Shown here in pieces: positions 17,938-26,374 of a stretch of 64,000 nt of DNA. The stretch is taken from the NCBI GenBank assembly GCA_034680345.1, contig JAXISZ010000001.1:186001-250000 (forward strand), written 5' to 3'. Positions within the stretch are counted from its first letter, which is position 1, and every line of letters starts with the position of its first letter. The notes beneath the pieces were generated by a model that was given only the letters and a program-made list of their open reading frames with translations, ran no database searches and was not told where the DNA came from. Origin of the DNA: SXZD01 sp034680345 (GTDB lineage Bacteria > Pseudomonadota > Gammaproteobacteria > Burkholderiales > Burkholderiaceae_B). The translations under genes and the position numbers were made by a program.

Positions 17938-19279
17938 ACAGCGCCCCAGTTAACTTAAATGTTAACAAATCTGCTGAGTTATCAGAATCTTTATTAGTTT
18001 TAGTAAAATTATCCCCCGAGTTATTAACTTGTATTTCTTTCCAAAAAATTTGGCTTTCATAACGTGTAAGAATATAATCTAATAAAACAAGCGGGCCTTG
18101 AACAACAATTGGGTACTCATGAATAACTTTATCTTTAATACTTCCCTTTTTTACGCTAATAGGCCATGGTTTACCTGTTAAGTTACAATTCCAATTAACA
18201 CCAATAATATCCATTAAAGCCTTTTCTTTATAGCAGAACTCTAAAGCTGGCTTAAGCGTATCAATCTCTTTACTATTTTTAAATCCTTTTAGATGAGAAC
18301 TATTTTTCCATTGAAAACTAGCAATCACATGATTGAGTTTATTTTCTATTTTTTTTGGCTCACCAAACTGAGAAAGCAAGTGCTTATCCCAAGCAATATT
18401 GCCTTTCCAAGTTGATAAACATCCAGAAAAATCGCAATTAATTGACAACAATACCCACCCATTTACCATCAAAGGGTAAGATTCAATTTTATTTTTAAGT
18501 GTATTAAAAGATTTTTCATCAAAACCAAGCTGGCCAATTTTTTTAGACACAGCTTCTTCGTATTGACTTGCTTCAGTATTGAAACTTTGCCTTTTAACTT
18601 CCTCTTCCTTACGCTGTGAATAAACATAAAAAAGAAAACCAATCAATGCAACACCTAAAAACCCAAAAACTATACTAATAATTTCCTTGTTTGAAAAAAT
18701 TAATCCGAATTTATTTCTAGGGCTTCTTGGTTTACGTATTTCAGAATGCGTACCAAGCTGTAAAATTAACATTTCAGCAGTTAATAACTCGGCTTTTGGA
18801 AATAATTCTGGGTCATTACAAACAATGCCAGTAATTGATTCACTGCTATGATCTTTAATATAATCTTCAACGAGCGATTTTGTTTGCAAGTCTGTTAAAA
18901 ATGTATCTAAAACAACCAGGTCATTTTCTATTAAACATACCGCAATTGTTTTTTCACCATCTTGCCTTTGTACAGACCAAATTAAAAAACCATTTTTATT
19001 TTGAAACAAACGCTTTGCAACCACAGCAAATGCATGCATTGTGCCAAATCGTCTTTGCTCTCTAAACGCAATTGAACCTTGTAAAGTGCCGATTTGTAAA
19101 CAAACCTCATGACTAATAACTGCAATCTGCTTGGTTTGATTTAAGTTACAAAATTCATAAACCTTATGCTCATTCTCCGCAGGGTTTGTTACCGTAATAG
19201 GTTGCCAAAGCAATCCAGCAACAACAGTTAAACTTTTTTCTTGAACAATAAAAGCGGAGGTCGAGCGTAAATTAATCAC
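17924..19279 (-). CDS. pilO2: PilO2-like pilin accessory protein
   Basis: A 451-residue bitopic protein. The first 190 residues form a soluble domain that would lie in the cytoplasm, a single membrane helix follows at about 200-220 (I-V-F-G-F-L-G-V-A-L-I-G-F-L-F-Y), and the rest is periplasmic with a predicted coiled coil just after the helix. The arrangement and length match PilO of R64-type pili, which works with PilP to align the platform and secretin. The start is a GTG that overlaps the pilN stop by four bases. Sequence conservation in this family is low, so the call leans on layout and gene order. Confidence 0.78.
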   Translation of the reverse strand: MINLRSTSAFIVQEKSLTVVAGLLWQPITVTNPAENEHKVYEFCNLNQTKQIAVISHEVCLQIGTLQGSIAFREQRRFGTMHAFAVVAKRLFQNKNGFLIWSVQRQDGEKTIAVCLIENDLVVLDTFLTDLQTKSLVEDYIKDHSSESITGIVCNDPELFPKAELLTAEMLILQLGTHSEIRKPRSPRNKFGLIFSNKEIISIVFGFLGVALIGFLFYVYSQRKEEEVKRQSFNTEASQYEEAVSKKIGQLGFDEKSFNTLKNKIESYPLMVNGWVLLSINCDFSGCLSTWKGNIAWDKHLLSQFGEPKKIENKLNHVIASFQWKNSSHLKGFKNSKEIDTLKPALEFCYKEKALMDIIGVNWNCNLTGKPWPISVKKGSIKDKVIHEYPIVVQGPLVLLDYILTRYESQIFWKEIQVNNSGDNFTKTNKDSDNSADLLTFKLTGALYDRQ

Positions 19280-21117
19280 AGCAGCACCACCCTTAAAAAT
19301 AACAAATACTGTTCTTTATTGACTTTTTGTTTTTCAGAACCACTTAGCAATATACTAGCTCCTTCGGCTATTCCATTTCTCTCACTCTTACTCATATCTC
19401 TGGTTAATCCAGTAATAGCCATTGTCTCACCAGGACGAACAGCAACTGTAAACAAATCAGAAAGACTTGATGTAGCAGGTATTTGCAACGATTGAGAATT
19501 TTGATCTTGGCCAGAAGTTACCGCATCAAGTTTTAATAGATCAGAAAAACTAAAGCCAAATTTTAATAAAACTGTATTATTTTCTAAAATAAATGGAAGC
19601 ACAGATATTTGATCTCCAACTGTAACATTACCAGGCTTTAATCCAGGTAAACCCCCGCCACCGCCAAGTGCTCCGGCAGGTGCTGGAACTGTTTCAGCAA
19701 GGTAATTTTGAACCGATAGCCTTGCTTTTCTTGCCCACTGTCTATTCATTGCGATCAAACTAATAGGTCGGTGCTGTACTGTAAAACCTTCTTTATTCAA
19801 AGTATCAATAACCAAACTGGCGTCAGCACCTGCCTTTAAATTTACAGAAAAAAAACCACCCTCACCGTCTAACAATGATTTTGGTGTTTGTAAACTCGCC
19901 CCCATTTTTTTCAACAATTTTGTATACACTGTTCCCCAGTTAACAGATAAACCATTATTCAACTCACTGGTTATGGAATAAATATCAATTTGTACAACAG
20001 CCTGTTTTAACATCGCTGTGTTTTCAGATTTAACAAAATCTCTAATTTGACTAAGAACAGTTTTTGATGTTTTCACAACAACCCGACCGCTACCATCAGC
20101 TATAAATAACTCTGATCCAGGCACTGGTTCAATTAACTTTCTAATAATATCAACAACGGATTTAAAATAACTTAGATTTCCCTGCTCTTCAAAATTCTGA
20201 GTAATGTTACTGGTCATAGTACCTGGCGTCCCACCGCCACCGCCACCGCCACCAGATTGGCCAGATGGACCCGTAGCTTCATATTTTCCGCCAGTATTTC
20301 GTACTCGACTTGTATCTGCTGTATTGGTACGCATACTGTAGCTAGTATTAAATGGAAACATTGCAATTTCAAAGCTTTCCATCGCATAACGTGAAATAAC
20401 CACTGTTCCGTCTTGATTACTCCAATTTAAATCAAGTCGATCACATATTAAGTCGAGAAATCCCTTTAATGATCCACTCCACTTAAATAAAGCTGGAGAA
20501 AATTTGACATTTTGTACAATGTCATCTTTTTTCTTATTAGTTTCTGCAGTTTTATTTTTTTCATTTTTAGCTGTATTTTCCTCAGGCACCGCTGGTAAAT
20601 CGGTATCAAAAAAATCGTCCTGAACATCACTTATGTCAGGAATTGTTGGAATTACGGAACCTGAAGAAGCATAACGCTCATGCAAAGCACGATATGCATC
20701 TGGAGTTATGCGAATTGGAATTCTCGTCATTTGAGATAGACGAATAACGAGTGTATCAAGTGTCCAACTTGGCTCTAGGTCAACATGATTAAAAACAATG
20801 TTTTCATAAAAATCTTCACTCAGTCTTTCTTGTTCTCGAACGGGTACTATCTTTGCACCAATCCAAGGCTTTAGACTTCGCTTGAAAACCTCCGATTCTT
20901 TTTGTTCCACAACACGTTGTTCAGTGTTTAGTAAACCACCCCGAGCTTGCTCATTGCTCGCAATTAAATCATTCAAAAGCGGTTTGGGTAATTGGCTTAA
21001 GCCCAAATCTTCAATGACCGATCTTTTTGACTTATTAGAAATAAAACTACACCCACCTAAAACACTCAAACATAGTAATGTTAAAACTGTTTTTTTAAGG
21101 TTTTTTGCCGATTTCAT
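19276..21117 (-). CDS. pilN: PilN-type secretin lipoprotein of a type IVb pilus
   Basis: A 613-residue outer-membrane secretin through which the pilus leaves the cell. Lipobox L-G-G-C with Cys 23. The N-terminal region contains an amidase/STN-like domain, followed by an acidic and Lys-rich linker (about 195-220), a Gly run (S-G then eight Gly) near 290, and the secretin domain ending with V-R-P-G-E-T-M-A-I-T-G-L and L-L-F-L-R-V-V-L-L. A second Gly-rich loop (G-A-L-G-G-G-G-G-L-P) sits inside the secretin core. It overlaps both neighbours by four bases, a sign of coupled translation. Homologues are PilN of plasmid R64 and BfpB/TcpC. Confidence 0.92.
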   Translation of the reverse strand: MKSAKNLKKTVLTLLCLSVLGGCSFISNKSKRSVIEDLGLSQLPKPLLNDLIASNEQARGGLLNTEQRVVEQKESEVFKRSLKPWIGAKIVPVREQERLSEDFYENIVFNHVDLEPSWTLDTLVIRLSQMTRIPIRITPDAYRALHERYASSGSVIPTIPDISDVQDDFFDTDLPAVPEENTAKNEKNKTAETNKKKDDIVQNVKFSPALFKWSGSLKGFLDLICDRLDLNWSNQDGTVVISRYAMESFEIAMFPFNTSYSMRTNTADTSRVRNTGGKYEATGPSGQSGGGGGGGGTPGTMTSNITQNFEEQGNLSYFKSVVDIIRKLIEPVPGSELFIADGSGRVVVKTSKTVLSQIRDFVKSENTAMLKQAVVQIDIYSITSELNNGLSVNWGTVYTKLLKKMGASLQTPKSLLDGEGGFFSVNLKAGADASLVIDTLNKEGFTVQHRPISLIAMNRQWARKARLSVQNYLAETVPAPAGALGGGGGLPGLKPGNVTVGDQISVLPFILENNTVLLKFGFSFSDLLKLDAVTSGQDQNSQSLQIPATSSLSDLFTVAVRPGETMAITGLTRDMSKSERNGIAEGASILLSGSEKQKVNKEQYLLFLRVVLL

Positions 21118-21515
21118 TTACAGTCCTCCGCCTGATCTCCCAGTCTGGTTATTCTTAATAAGGGCGGTATGTTTCCATACAAACATGCCTCAAGGGGATA
21201 ACTAGAATTTTTAATCGAAGGACTACTCAATAATTGCCGAACAGCATATTCAAAATCACCAGTAAACGTTGTTGCTGCATCTATTACAACATAACGATCA
21301 GCATCCCAACGAAAACCATAGCCCATTTTTGACGACCACCGTTTCAATGCAACATCAATTCTTTGGTCTTCCCGTTTAAGATCCCAATTTGCAAGCTCAG
21401 GCACTTCTATTTTTACCGGTTTTAATTCAACAGACTCAACAGCCTCTGCTACACTTAAAACTGAACTTAAACAAAAAAACCTTACCCCAAGCAAACAAAT
21501 TTTAAAAAAGCTCAT
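21114..21515 (-). CDS. TcpQ/PilL-like pilus biogenesis protein
   Basis: A 133-residue exported protein. The ATG at 21515 has AGGAG seven bases upstream and begins the signal peptide (cleavage near V-A-E-A); an earlier Met lacks these. The C-terminal 75 residues fit the TcpQ domain: I-D-V-A-L-K-R-W, then W-D-A-D-R-Y-V-V-I-D-A, F-T-G-D-F-E-Y-A-V-R-Q-L-L and a final Cys pair. TcpQ helps the secretin reach or stay in the outer membrane. R64 PilL is much longer, so this is a short form. It is the first gene of the pil operon. Confidence 0.78.
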   Translation of the reverse strand: MSFFKICLLGVRFFCLSSVLSVAEAVESVELKPVKIEVPELANWDLKREDQRIDVALKRWSSKMGYGFRWDADRYVVIDAATTFTGDFEYAVRQLLSSPSIKNSSYPLEACLYGNIPPLLRITRLGDQAEDCK

Positions 21516-21539
21516 TGATTGTTCTCCTAATTCCCAACA

Positions 21540-21567
21540 TTTATACAATATAAGAAGAATTCATCAA
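21540..21567 (-). promoter_or_regulatory. Candidate promoter of the pilus operon
   Basis: On the minus strand TTGATG (21567-21562) and TATAAA (21545-21540) are separated by 16 bases and lie 24 bases before the TcpQ-like start codon, giving a short leader that contains the AGGAG site. It follows directly on the T tract of the upstream terminator. A second possible -10, TATATT, overlaps the spacer. Inferred from consensus only. Confidence 0.4.
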
Positions 21568-21589
21568 AAAAAAATCACCCTACAGGGTG
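21566..21589 (-). terminator. Intrinsic terminator between the kinase and pilus genes
   Basis: On the minus strand CACCCT-GT-AGGGTG is followed by A and nine T residues. It lies about 150 bases after the histidine kinase stop codon and just before the pilus promoter, so it insulates the pil operon from kinase transcription. Confidence 0.8.
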
Positions 21590-21635
21590 TATTATTAAAA
21601 TAACATTTTGCTTAGAAAAAATTGTATTTATTTTT

Positions 21636-21663
21636 AACTGCTTTGCGCGAACTGCTTTGCGCG
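21636..21663. repeat. Two tandem copies of a 14-bp unit
   Basis: AACTGCTTTGCGCG occurs twice in direct succession (21636-21649 and 21650-21663) in the gap between the histidine kinase and the pilus operon. It is downstream of the kinase stop and upstream of the terminator. Only two copies exist, so a recent slippage duplication is as likely as a binding site. Confidence 0.6.
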
Positions 21664-21694
21664 GAGTAAAAATTTATAGACGGAGTATTTGAAG

Positions 21695-21724
21695 TTTGTT
21701 TTTAAAAATATTTTTAAAAACAAA
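21695..21724 (-). terminator. AT-only hairpin right after the histidine kinase stop
   Basis: A perfect 14-bp inverted repeat (21695-21708 and 21711-21724) made almost entirely of A and T touches the stop codon of the kinase gene. It could act as a weak terminator or protect the 3' end of the message; the GC-containing terminator at 21566-21589 is stronger. Confidence 0.4.
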
Positions 21725-22930
21725 TTAAGAGGTTGGCTTAATTAAAACAGCCGGGATGTAAACTCTAAAGCAAGTGCCCTGACTAACAGTCATTAAGTCT
21801 ATACGACCCTTAAGCATTTCTACCGCTCGCCGTACTATCACTAAACCCAAGCCAATACCCTTAATGCCTTTAACATTTTCACCACGATGAAAGGGTTTAA
21901 ACAATGTAGCTTTAAGTTCTTCTGTTATGCCAATACCATTATCACTGATTTCAATCATCACCTCGGGCACAACAGAGTTAGAAACATCTCGAGCCCATCG
22001 AACACAAATATTGACGCGACCCTCTGGACCAGAACTGTATTTCACGGCGTTAGAAACCAAATTGTTTAACAACATCAACAATGGATATTCCGCAACTTTT
22101 TCAATCAACCAACCATCAGGAAAGTCTATAATTACATTTTCTAATCTGTAGTTGTAGATAGAAGCGCTTTCCTCGACACACTTAGCCAATAAACTTTTCA
22201 AATCTAAACTTGAAAGAGGCAAATCAATGTCAGTCTCTCCAACTTTTGCAATTTCAAGAGCATTTCTTAAATACGTATGCGCCTCTTGAACGGATGCTTC
22301 GATTCGATCTAATAACGCAAATACGTTACTGGGCAAATCCTTTTTTTCTTGCAATACCTTACGCAATACAGTTGAAGACATCTTAACCAATCCTAAAGGA
22401 GAACCTAAATCGTGGCCAACAGAATACAACGTTTGCAAACGTATATCAGAAGCGCTTTGCAATGCCAATTGCAATTCAATTTCAGAAGTTCGATTTGTCA
22501 ATAAACCATCTAGGTACAACAATAAATTTGTTTTTGAACACCGCTGTAAATATGCATTGAAACGCAACATAGCAACCTGGCCATTTTTCAAATCGGCACG
22601 GAAATCAAAGGTAAAACTGCTGCCAGTAATTTGCTCAATTGACTGCAATTGATTGAGTACTAAACTTTGATCTGATGTGCTCGCAATTGCAACCAGCAAC
22701 TCAATAAATGCAGTTGGACTACTTAAGTCTAATGCGTCAACATTTGTCTTCAACTCAAGGTTACTTAAATCAAAAATTAATTCTCCACCCAAAAGATTTT
22801 TTAACCCTTTTCCACGCTTAACCTCGGGGGCTGACCAACAAACAATACCAGCGCCTATACCGGCCAACAAATATGGAATACGCTCCCCAATTAGCGTCGA
22901 TTTACGAAAAATTAGCTCATTGCTATACAT
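21725..22930 (-). CDS. Soluble sensor histidine kinase, orphan
   Basis: A 401-residue histidine kinase without a convincing membrane segment. Residues 1-150 form a poorly conserved, possibly PAS-like input domain. The dimerisation box reads S-V-G-H-D-L-G-S-P-L-G with the phosphorylated His at 173, followed by the ATP-binding boxes N-N-L-V-S-N-A-V-K-Y-S (N), I-S-D-N-G-I-G-I (G1), an F box and G-I-G-L-G-L-V-I-V (G2). No receiver domain or adjacent regulator gene is present; a LuxR-type regulator occurs 19 kb away. It lies upstream of the pilus operon on the same strand but is separated from it by terminators. Its signal is unknown. Confidence 0.87.
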   Translation of the reverse strand: MYSNELIFRKSTLIGERIPYLLAGIGAGIVCWSAPEVKRGKGLKNLLGGELIFDLSNLELKTNVDALDLSSPTAFIELLVAIASTSDQSLVLNQLQSIEQITGSSFTFDFRADLKNGQVAMLRFNAYLQRCSKTNLLLYLDGLLTNRTSEIELQLALQSASDIRLQTLYSVGHDLGSPLGLVKMSSTVLRKVLQEKKDLPSNVFALLDRIEASVQEAHTYLRNALEIAKVGETDIDLPLSSLDLKSLLAKCVEESASIYNYRLENVIIDFPDGWLIEKVAEYPLLMLLNNLVSNAVKYSSGPEGRVNICVRWARDVSNSVVPEVMIEISDNGIGITEELKATLFKPFHRGENVKGIKGIGLGLVIVRRAVEMLKGRIDLMTVSQGTCFRVYIPAVLIKPTS

Positions 22931-23007
22931 TGTGGATCTTTACTTTTACACCGTATCAGTTAGTTAATAATGAATCACCTTTAATAATTAATCAATCAAA
23001 AGAAGCG

Positions 23008-23026
23008 CAACCCCCCAAAAGGGTTG
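23008..23026 (-). terminator. Possible clpB terminator
   Basis: On the minus strand CAACCC-TTTTGGG-GGGTTG forms a stem about 145 bases after the clpB stop codon, followed by a T-rich stretch (CGCTTCTTTTGATT). The T tract is interrupted, so the call is tentative. The rest of 22931-23171 contains no gene. Confidence 0.45.
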
Positions 23027-23171
23027 ACCACTATTTGCAACATCGGACAATCTATTAAAAATTGTAATAAAAGCAACATTATTTTATGATTTAGCGCTGA
23101 ACTTAATATGCTGTCTTAATTTTTTAAACTCTTGTAGTGCGTTGATTTATTTAATTCGCCGTTATTCATTA

Positions 23172-25760
23172 TTAATGCACAACGCGCTCAAACGTAAATC
23201 TCCCATCTTTAAAATCAATTGGAATAACATCTTTAGGAGCAAATCGCCCCTCTAAAACCAAACGCGCTATTGGGTTTTCAATCATTTGTTGAATAGCACG
23301 CTTTAAAAGACGTGCTCCGTACACGGGATCAAACCCGACTTTGGCTATTTCAGCCATAGCTTGCTCACTGATTTCTAAACTCAATTCTTTAGCTGCCAAA
23401 CGCTCATGCAAACGCTGTAACTGAATGCGCGCAATGGACTGAACATGCCCTTGCCCTAGCGCTTCAAACACCACAATTTCATCTATTCGATTAATAAACT
23501 CTGGTCTAAAATGCGCTTTCACTTCATTCATGACTGCTTGGCGTATAAGGTCCGTAGGCTGCCCCATCAAGCGCTGAATTTCATGAGAACCTAAATTAGA
23601 AGTCATCACAATCACTGTATTTTTAAAATCAACGGTGCGCCCATGACCATCGGTCATACGACCTTCATCCAACACCTGTAATAAAATGTTAAAAACATCA
23701 GGGTGCGCTTTTTCAACTTCGTCCAACAAAATAACACTGTAAGGCTTTCTACGTACCAACTCAGTAAGATACCCCCCTTCTTCGTAACCGACGTAACCCG
23801 GGGGCGCCCCTATCAAACGGGCTACACTGTGCTTTTCCATAAACTCGCTCATATCAATGCAAATTAAATGCTCTTCTGAGTCAAAAAGAAAACCTGCCAA
23901 TGCTTTACACAATTCTGTTTTACCCACACCTGTAGGGCCTAAAAACAAAAATGAACCGTACGGGCGCTGAGGATCTGCTAACCCAACACGCGAACGTCGA
24001 ATTGCATCAGCAACCAACGTAACAGCCTCATTTTGCCCCACAACCCGCTCATGCAAAACAGCTTCCATGCGCAACAATTTTTCTCGTTCACCTTGCATCA
24101 TACGCGCCACTGGTATACCCGTAGCGCGAGCAACCACTTCAGCAATTTCTTCAGCCCCCACCTGCGTACGTAATAAGCGTTTGGGATTATCTACAGCGTA
24201 TCCATTGTCGTCCACCATTTTCAATCTGGATTCTAACTCGGGCAATTGGCCATACTGTAGCTCTGACACTTTTTGCCACTCGCCAACTCGTTTTAATTTT
24301 TCTATTTGGGCTTTAATTTGATCTATTTCTTCTTTAATGGCTACACTGCCCTGCACTGCTGCTTTTTCAGCTTTCCAAATTTCGTCTAAATCTGCATACT
24401 CACGTTCTAAGCGAATGATCTCTTCTTCAATCAACCCTAAACGGCGCACAGAAGCGTCATCTTTTTCTTTACGCACAGCCTCTCGCTCAATTTTTAACTG
24501 AATTAAACGACGATCCAGTTTATCCATAATCTCTGGTTTACTGTCGATTTCCATTTTAATGCGCGCAGCCGCTTCATCAATTAAGTCGATGGCCTTATCT
24601 GGTAAAAAACGATCTGTAATATAGCGATGCGATAATTCTGCCGCAGCAACTATAGCGGGATCGGTAATATCAACACCATGATGCAATTCATAACGCTCCT
24701 GTAGACCCCTCAATATAGCAATGGTACTTTCCACCGTAGGCTCACCAACCGGTACCTTTTGAAAACGACGCTCTAAGGCAGCATCTTTTTCAATGTACTT
24801 GCGATATTCATCTAACGTGGTGGCGCCAATACAATGCAATTCGCCGCGAGCCAACGCAGGTTTCAACATATTTCCAGCATCAATTGCGCCCTCAGCCTTA
24901 CCCGCACCTACCATGGTGTGAATTTCATCAATAAAAACAATGGTTTGGCCCTCATCTGCGGCAATGTCTTGTAACACCGCTTTTAAGCGCTCTTCAAACT
25001 CGCCACGAAATTTAGCGCCAGCCAATAATAAGGCAATATCTAATGTTAAAACCCGCTTACTTTTTAAACTGTCTGGCACTTCACCATTAACAATACGCTG
25101 CGCCAAACCCTCAACAATTGCCGTTTTACCCACACCAGGTTCGCCGATTAAAACAGGATTATTTTTTGTGCGCCGCTGCAGTATTTGTATAGCTCTACGT
25201 ATTTCGTCATCTCGCCCAATCACAGGATCGAGCTTACCAGAACGAGCTCGCTCAGTTAAATCCACAGTAAATTTTTTTAATGCATCACGTTGATTTTCAG
25301 CATCAGCATTGTCCACAACCCTTCCTCCTCGCACGGCTAAAATGGCATTGTGTAATTGATCTATTTTTGCGCCTGCTTGACGAAACACCTTGCCGGTTGA
25401 ACCCTTATCCTCAAACAAAGCCAACAAAAAAAGTTCGCTTGAAATAAAGGTATCACCACGTTTTTGCGCTTCTTTTTCAACAAGATTAAACAAACCCACT
25501 AAATCGCGACCAATCTGAACTTGCCCTGCGTTGCCTTGAACTTCTGGGGCCTGATCAAGCAATTGCAATAAAGCTTGATGCAATTGATGGGCATTAACCC
25601 CAGCTTTGCTTAGGATACCGTGAACACCAGACTGCGGCTGTTGCATCAAAGCTAACATTAAATGAAAGGGCTCAATATACAGATTGCCTTTACCAACAGC
25701 CAAACGCTGAGCTTGCGCCAACGCTTCTTGAAACTTTGTCGTTAACTTATCCATACGCAT
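23172..25760 (-). CDS. clpB: ATP-dependent disaggregase ClpB
   Basis: An 862-residue AAA+ chaperone that, with DnaK, pulls proteins out of aggregates after heat stress. The N-terminal Clp repeat domain is present, followed by the first ATPase module (G-E-P-G-V-G-K-T-A near residue 205), the long coiled-coil middle domain (about 410-525) that marks ClpB rather than ClpA, and the second module (G-P-T-G-V-G-K-T-E near 605). Full length. The start has AAGGAG seven bases upstream. No convincing heat-shock sigma-factor promoter was recognised in the 92-base gap to the divergent gene. Confidence 0.98.
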   Translation of the reverse strand: MRMDKLTTKFQEALAQAQRLAVGKGNLYIEPFHLMLALMQQPQSGVHGILSKAGVNAHQLHQALLQLLDQAPEVQGNAGQVQIGRDLVGLFNLVEKEAQKRGDTFISSELFLLALFEDKGSTGKVFRQAGAKIDQLHNAILAVRGGRVVDNADAENQRDALKKFTVDLTERARSGKLDPVIGRDDEIRRAIQILQRRTKNNPVLIGEPGVGKTAIVEGLAQRIVNGEVPDSLKSKRVLTLDIALLLAGAKFRGEFEERLKAVLQDIAADEGQTIVFIDEIHTMVGAGKAEGAIDAGNMLKPALARGELHCIGATTLDEYRKYIEKDAALERRFQKVPVGEPTVESTIAILRGLQERYELHHGVDITDPAIVAAAELSHRYITDRFLPDKAIDLIDEAAARIKMEIDSKPEIMDKLDRRLIQLKIEREAVRKEKDDASVRRLGLIEEEIIRLEREYADLDEIWKAEKAAVQGSVAIKEEIDQIKAQIEKLKRVGEWQKVSELQYGQLPELESRLKMVDDNGYAVDNPKRLLRTQVGAEEIAEVVARATGIPVARMMQGEREKLLRMEAVLHERVVGQNEAVTLVADAIRRSRVGLADPQRPYGSFLFLGPTGVGKTELCKALAGFLFDSEEHLICIDMSEFMEKHSVARLIGAPPGYVGYEEGGYLTELVRRKPYSVILLDEVEKAHPDVFNILLQVLDEGRMTDGHGRTVDFKNTVIVMTSNLGSHEIQRLMGQPTDLIRQAVMNEVKAHFRPEFINRIDEIVVFEALGQGHVQSIARIQLQRLHERLAAKELSLEISEQAMAEIAKVGFDPVYGARLLKRAIQQMIENPIARLVLEGRFAPKDVIPIDFKDGRFTFERVVH

Positions 25761-25852
25761 ACAAGTACTCCTTATATCTGTAAATCTATGAGTTTTCCCC
25801 GAACTAATATACTATTTAAGAACGAAAATCATAATATCAAGGATACATCATC

Positions 25853-26374
25853 ATGATGATTAAACAACTACAATTAGCCTACAGTGCTGAGGAAGACCGA
25901 ATGTTAATTCGCATCAATTCAAATGAAGGCCAAGAAATTAGATGCTGGCTAACGCGCCGCATGATTTCAGGCTTGCTGCCCATCCTTCACCAAGTGATGA
26001 AACAAATGATTCAAACTGATCGGCCGCTACCAGAACTTGCGCGCAATGTACTGTTAGATATGTCTCGCCAAGCCAGTTTACAAAAAGCAGATTTTCAAAC
26101 CCCGTTCCAAGAAAAAGCTGTAGATCTACCGCTAGGACCTTCGCCAATACTAGTAAGCAAAGTTGAACTGCACCCTGTTTCTCAAGCTAATTCTAACGAA
26201 TTACTAATTAAACTTTCAAGTAGTAACGGGGCGGGGTTTGAAATGCGCATGAATGAACAGTTACAGTTTGCCCTTTATGATTTAATTATAAAAGCACTTC
26301 CACAAACTCAATGGCATATTGAACCAGCACAAACTGACACATCAGACAATGAAGTTAAACGCGTCTTAAATTAA
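25853..26374 (+). CDS. Conserved-looking protein of unknown function beside clpB
   Basis: A 173-residue soluble protein without signal peptide or membrane helix, preceded by AAGGA. It has two halves of mixed strand and helix: an N-terminal part with C-W-L-T-R-R-M, then a helix, and a C-terminal part with E-L-L-I-K-L-S-S and F-E-M-R-M-N-E that looks like a repeat of the first strand pair. I do not recognise a family. It is transcribed divergently from clpB and its last four bases overlap hemW on the other strand. The reading frame uses codons like its neighbours, so it is probably a real gene. Confidence 0.7.
   Translation: MMIKQLQLAYSAEEDRMLIRINSNEGQEIRCWLTRRMISGLLPILHQVMKQMIQTDRPLPELARNVLLDMSRQASLQKADFQTPFQEKAVDLPLGPSPILVSKVELHPVSQANSNELLIKLSSSNGAGFEMRMNEQLQFALYDLIIKALPQTQWHIEPAQTDTSDNEVKRVLN

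Noticed and set aside
8892..21515. Treating the type I secretion operon and pilus operon as one joint secretion island that exports the cyclase toxin
   Set aside because: The two operons run on opposite strands, are separated by an IS remnant, and the cyclase has no RTX repeats or signal peptide that would fit either machine.
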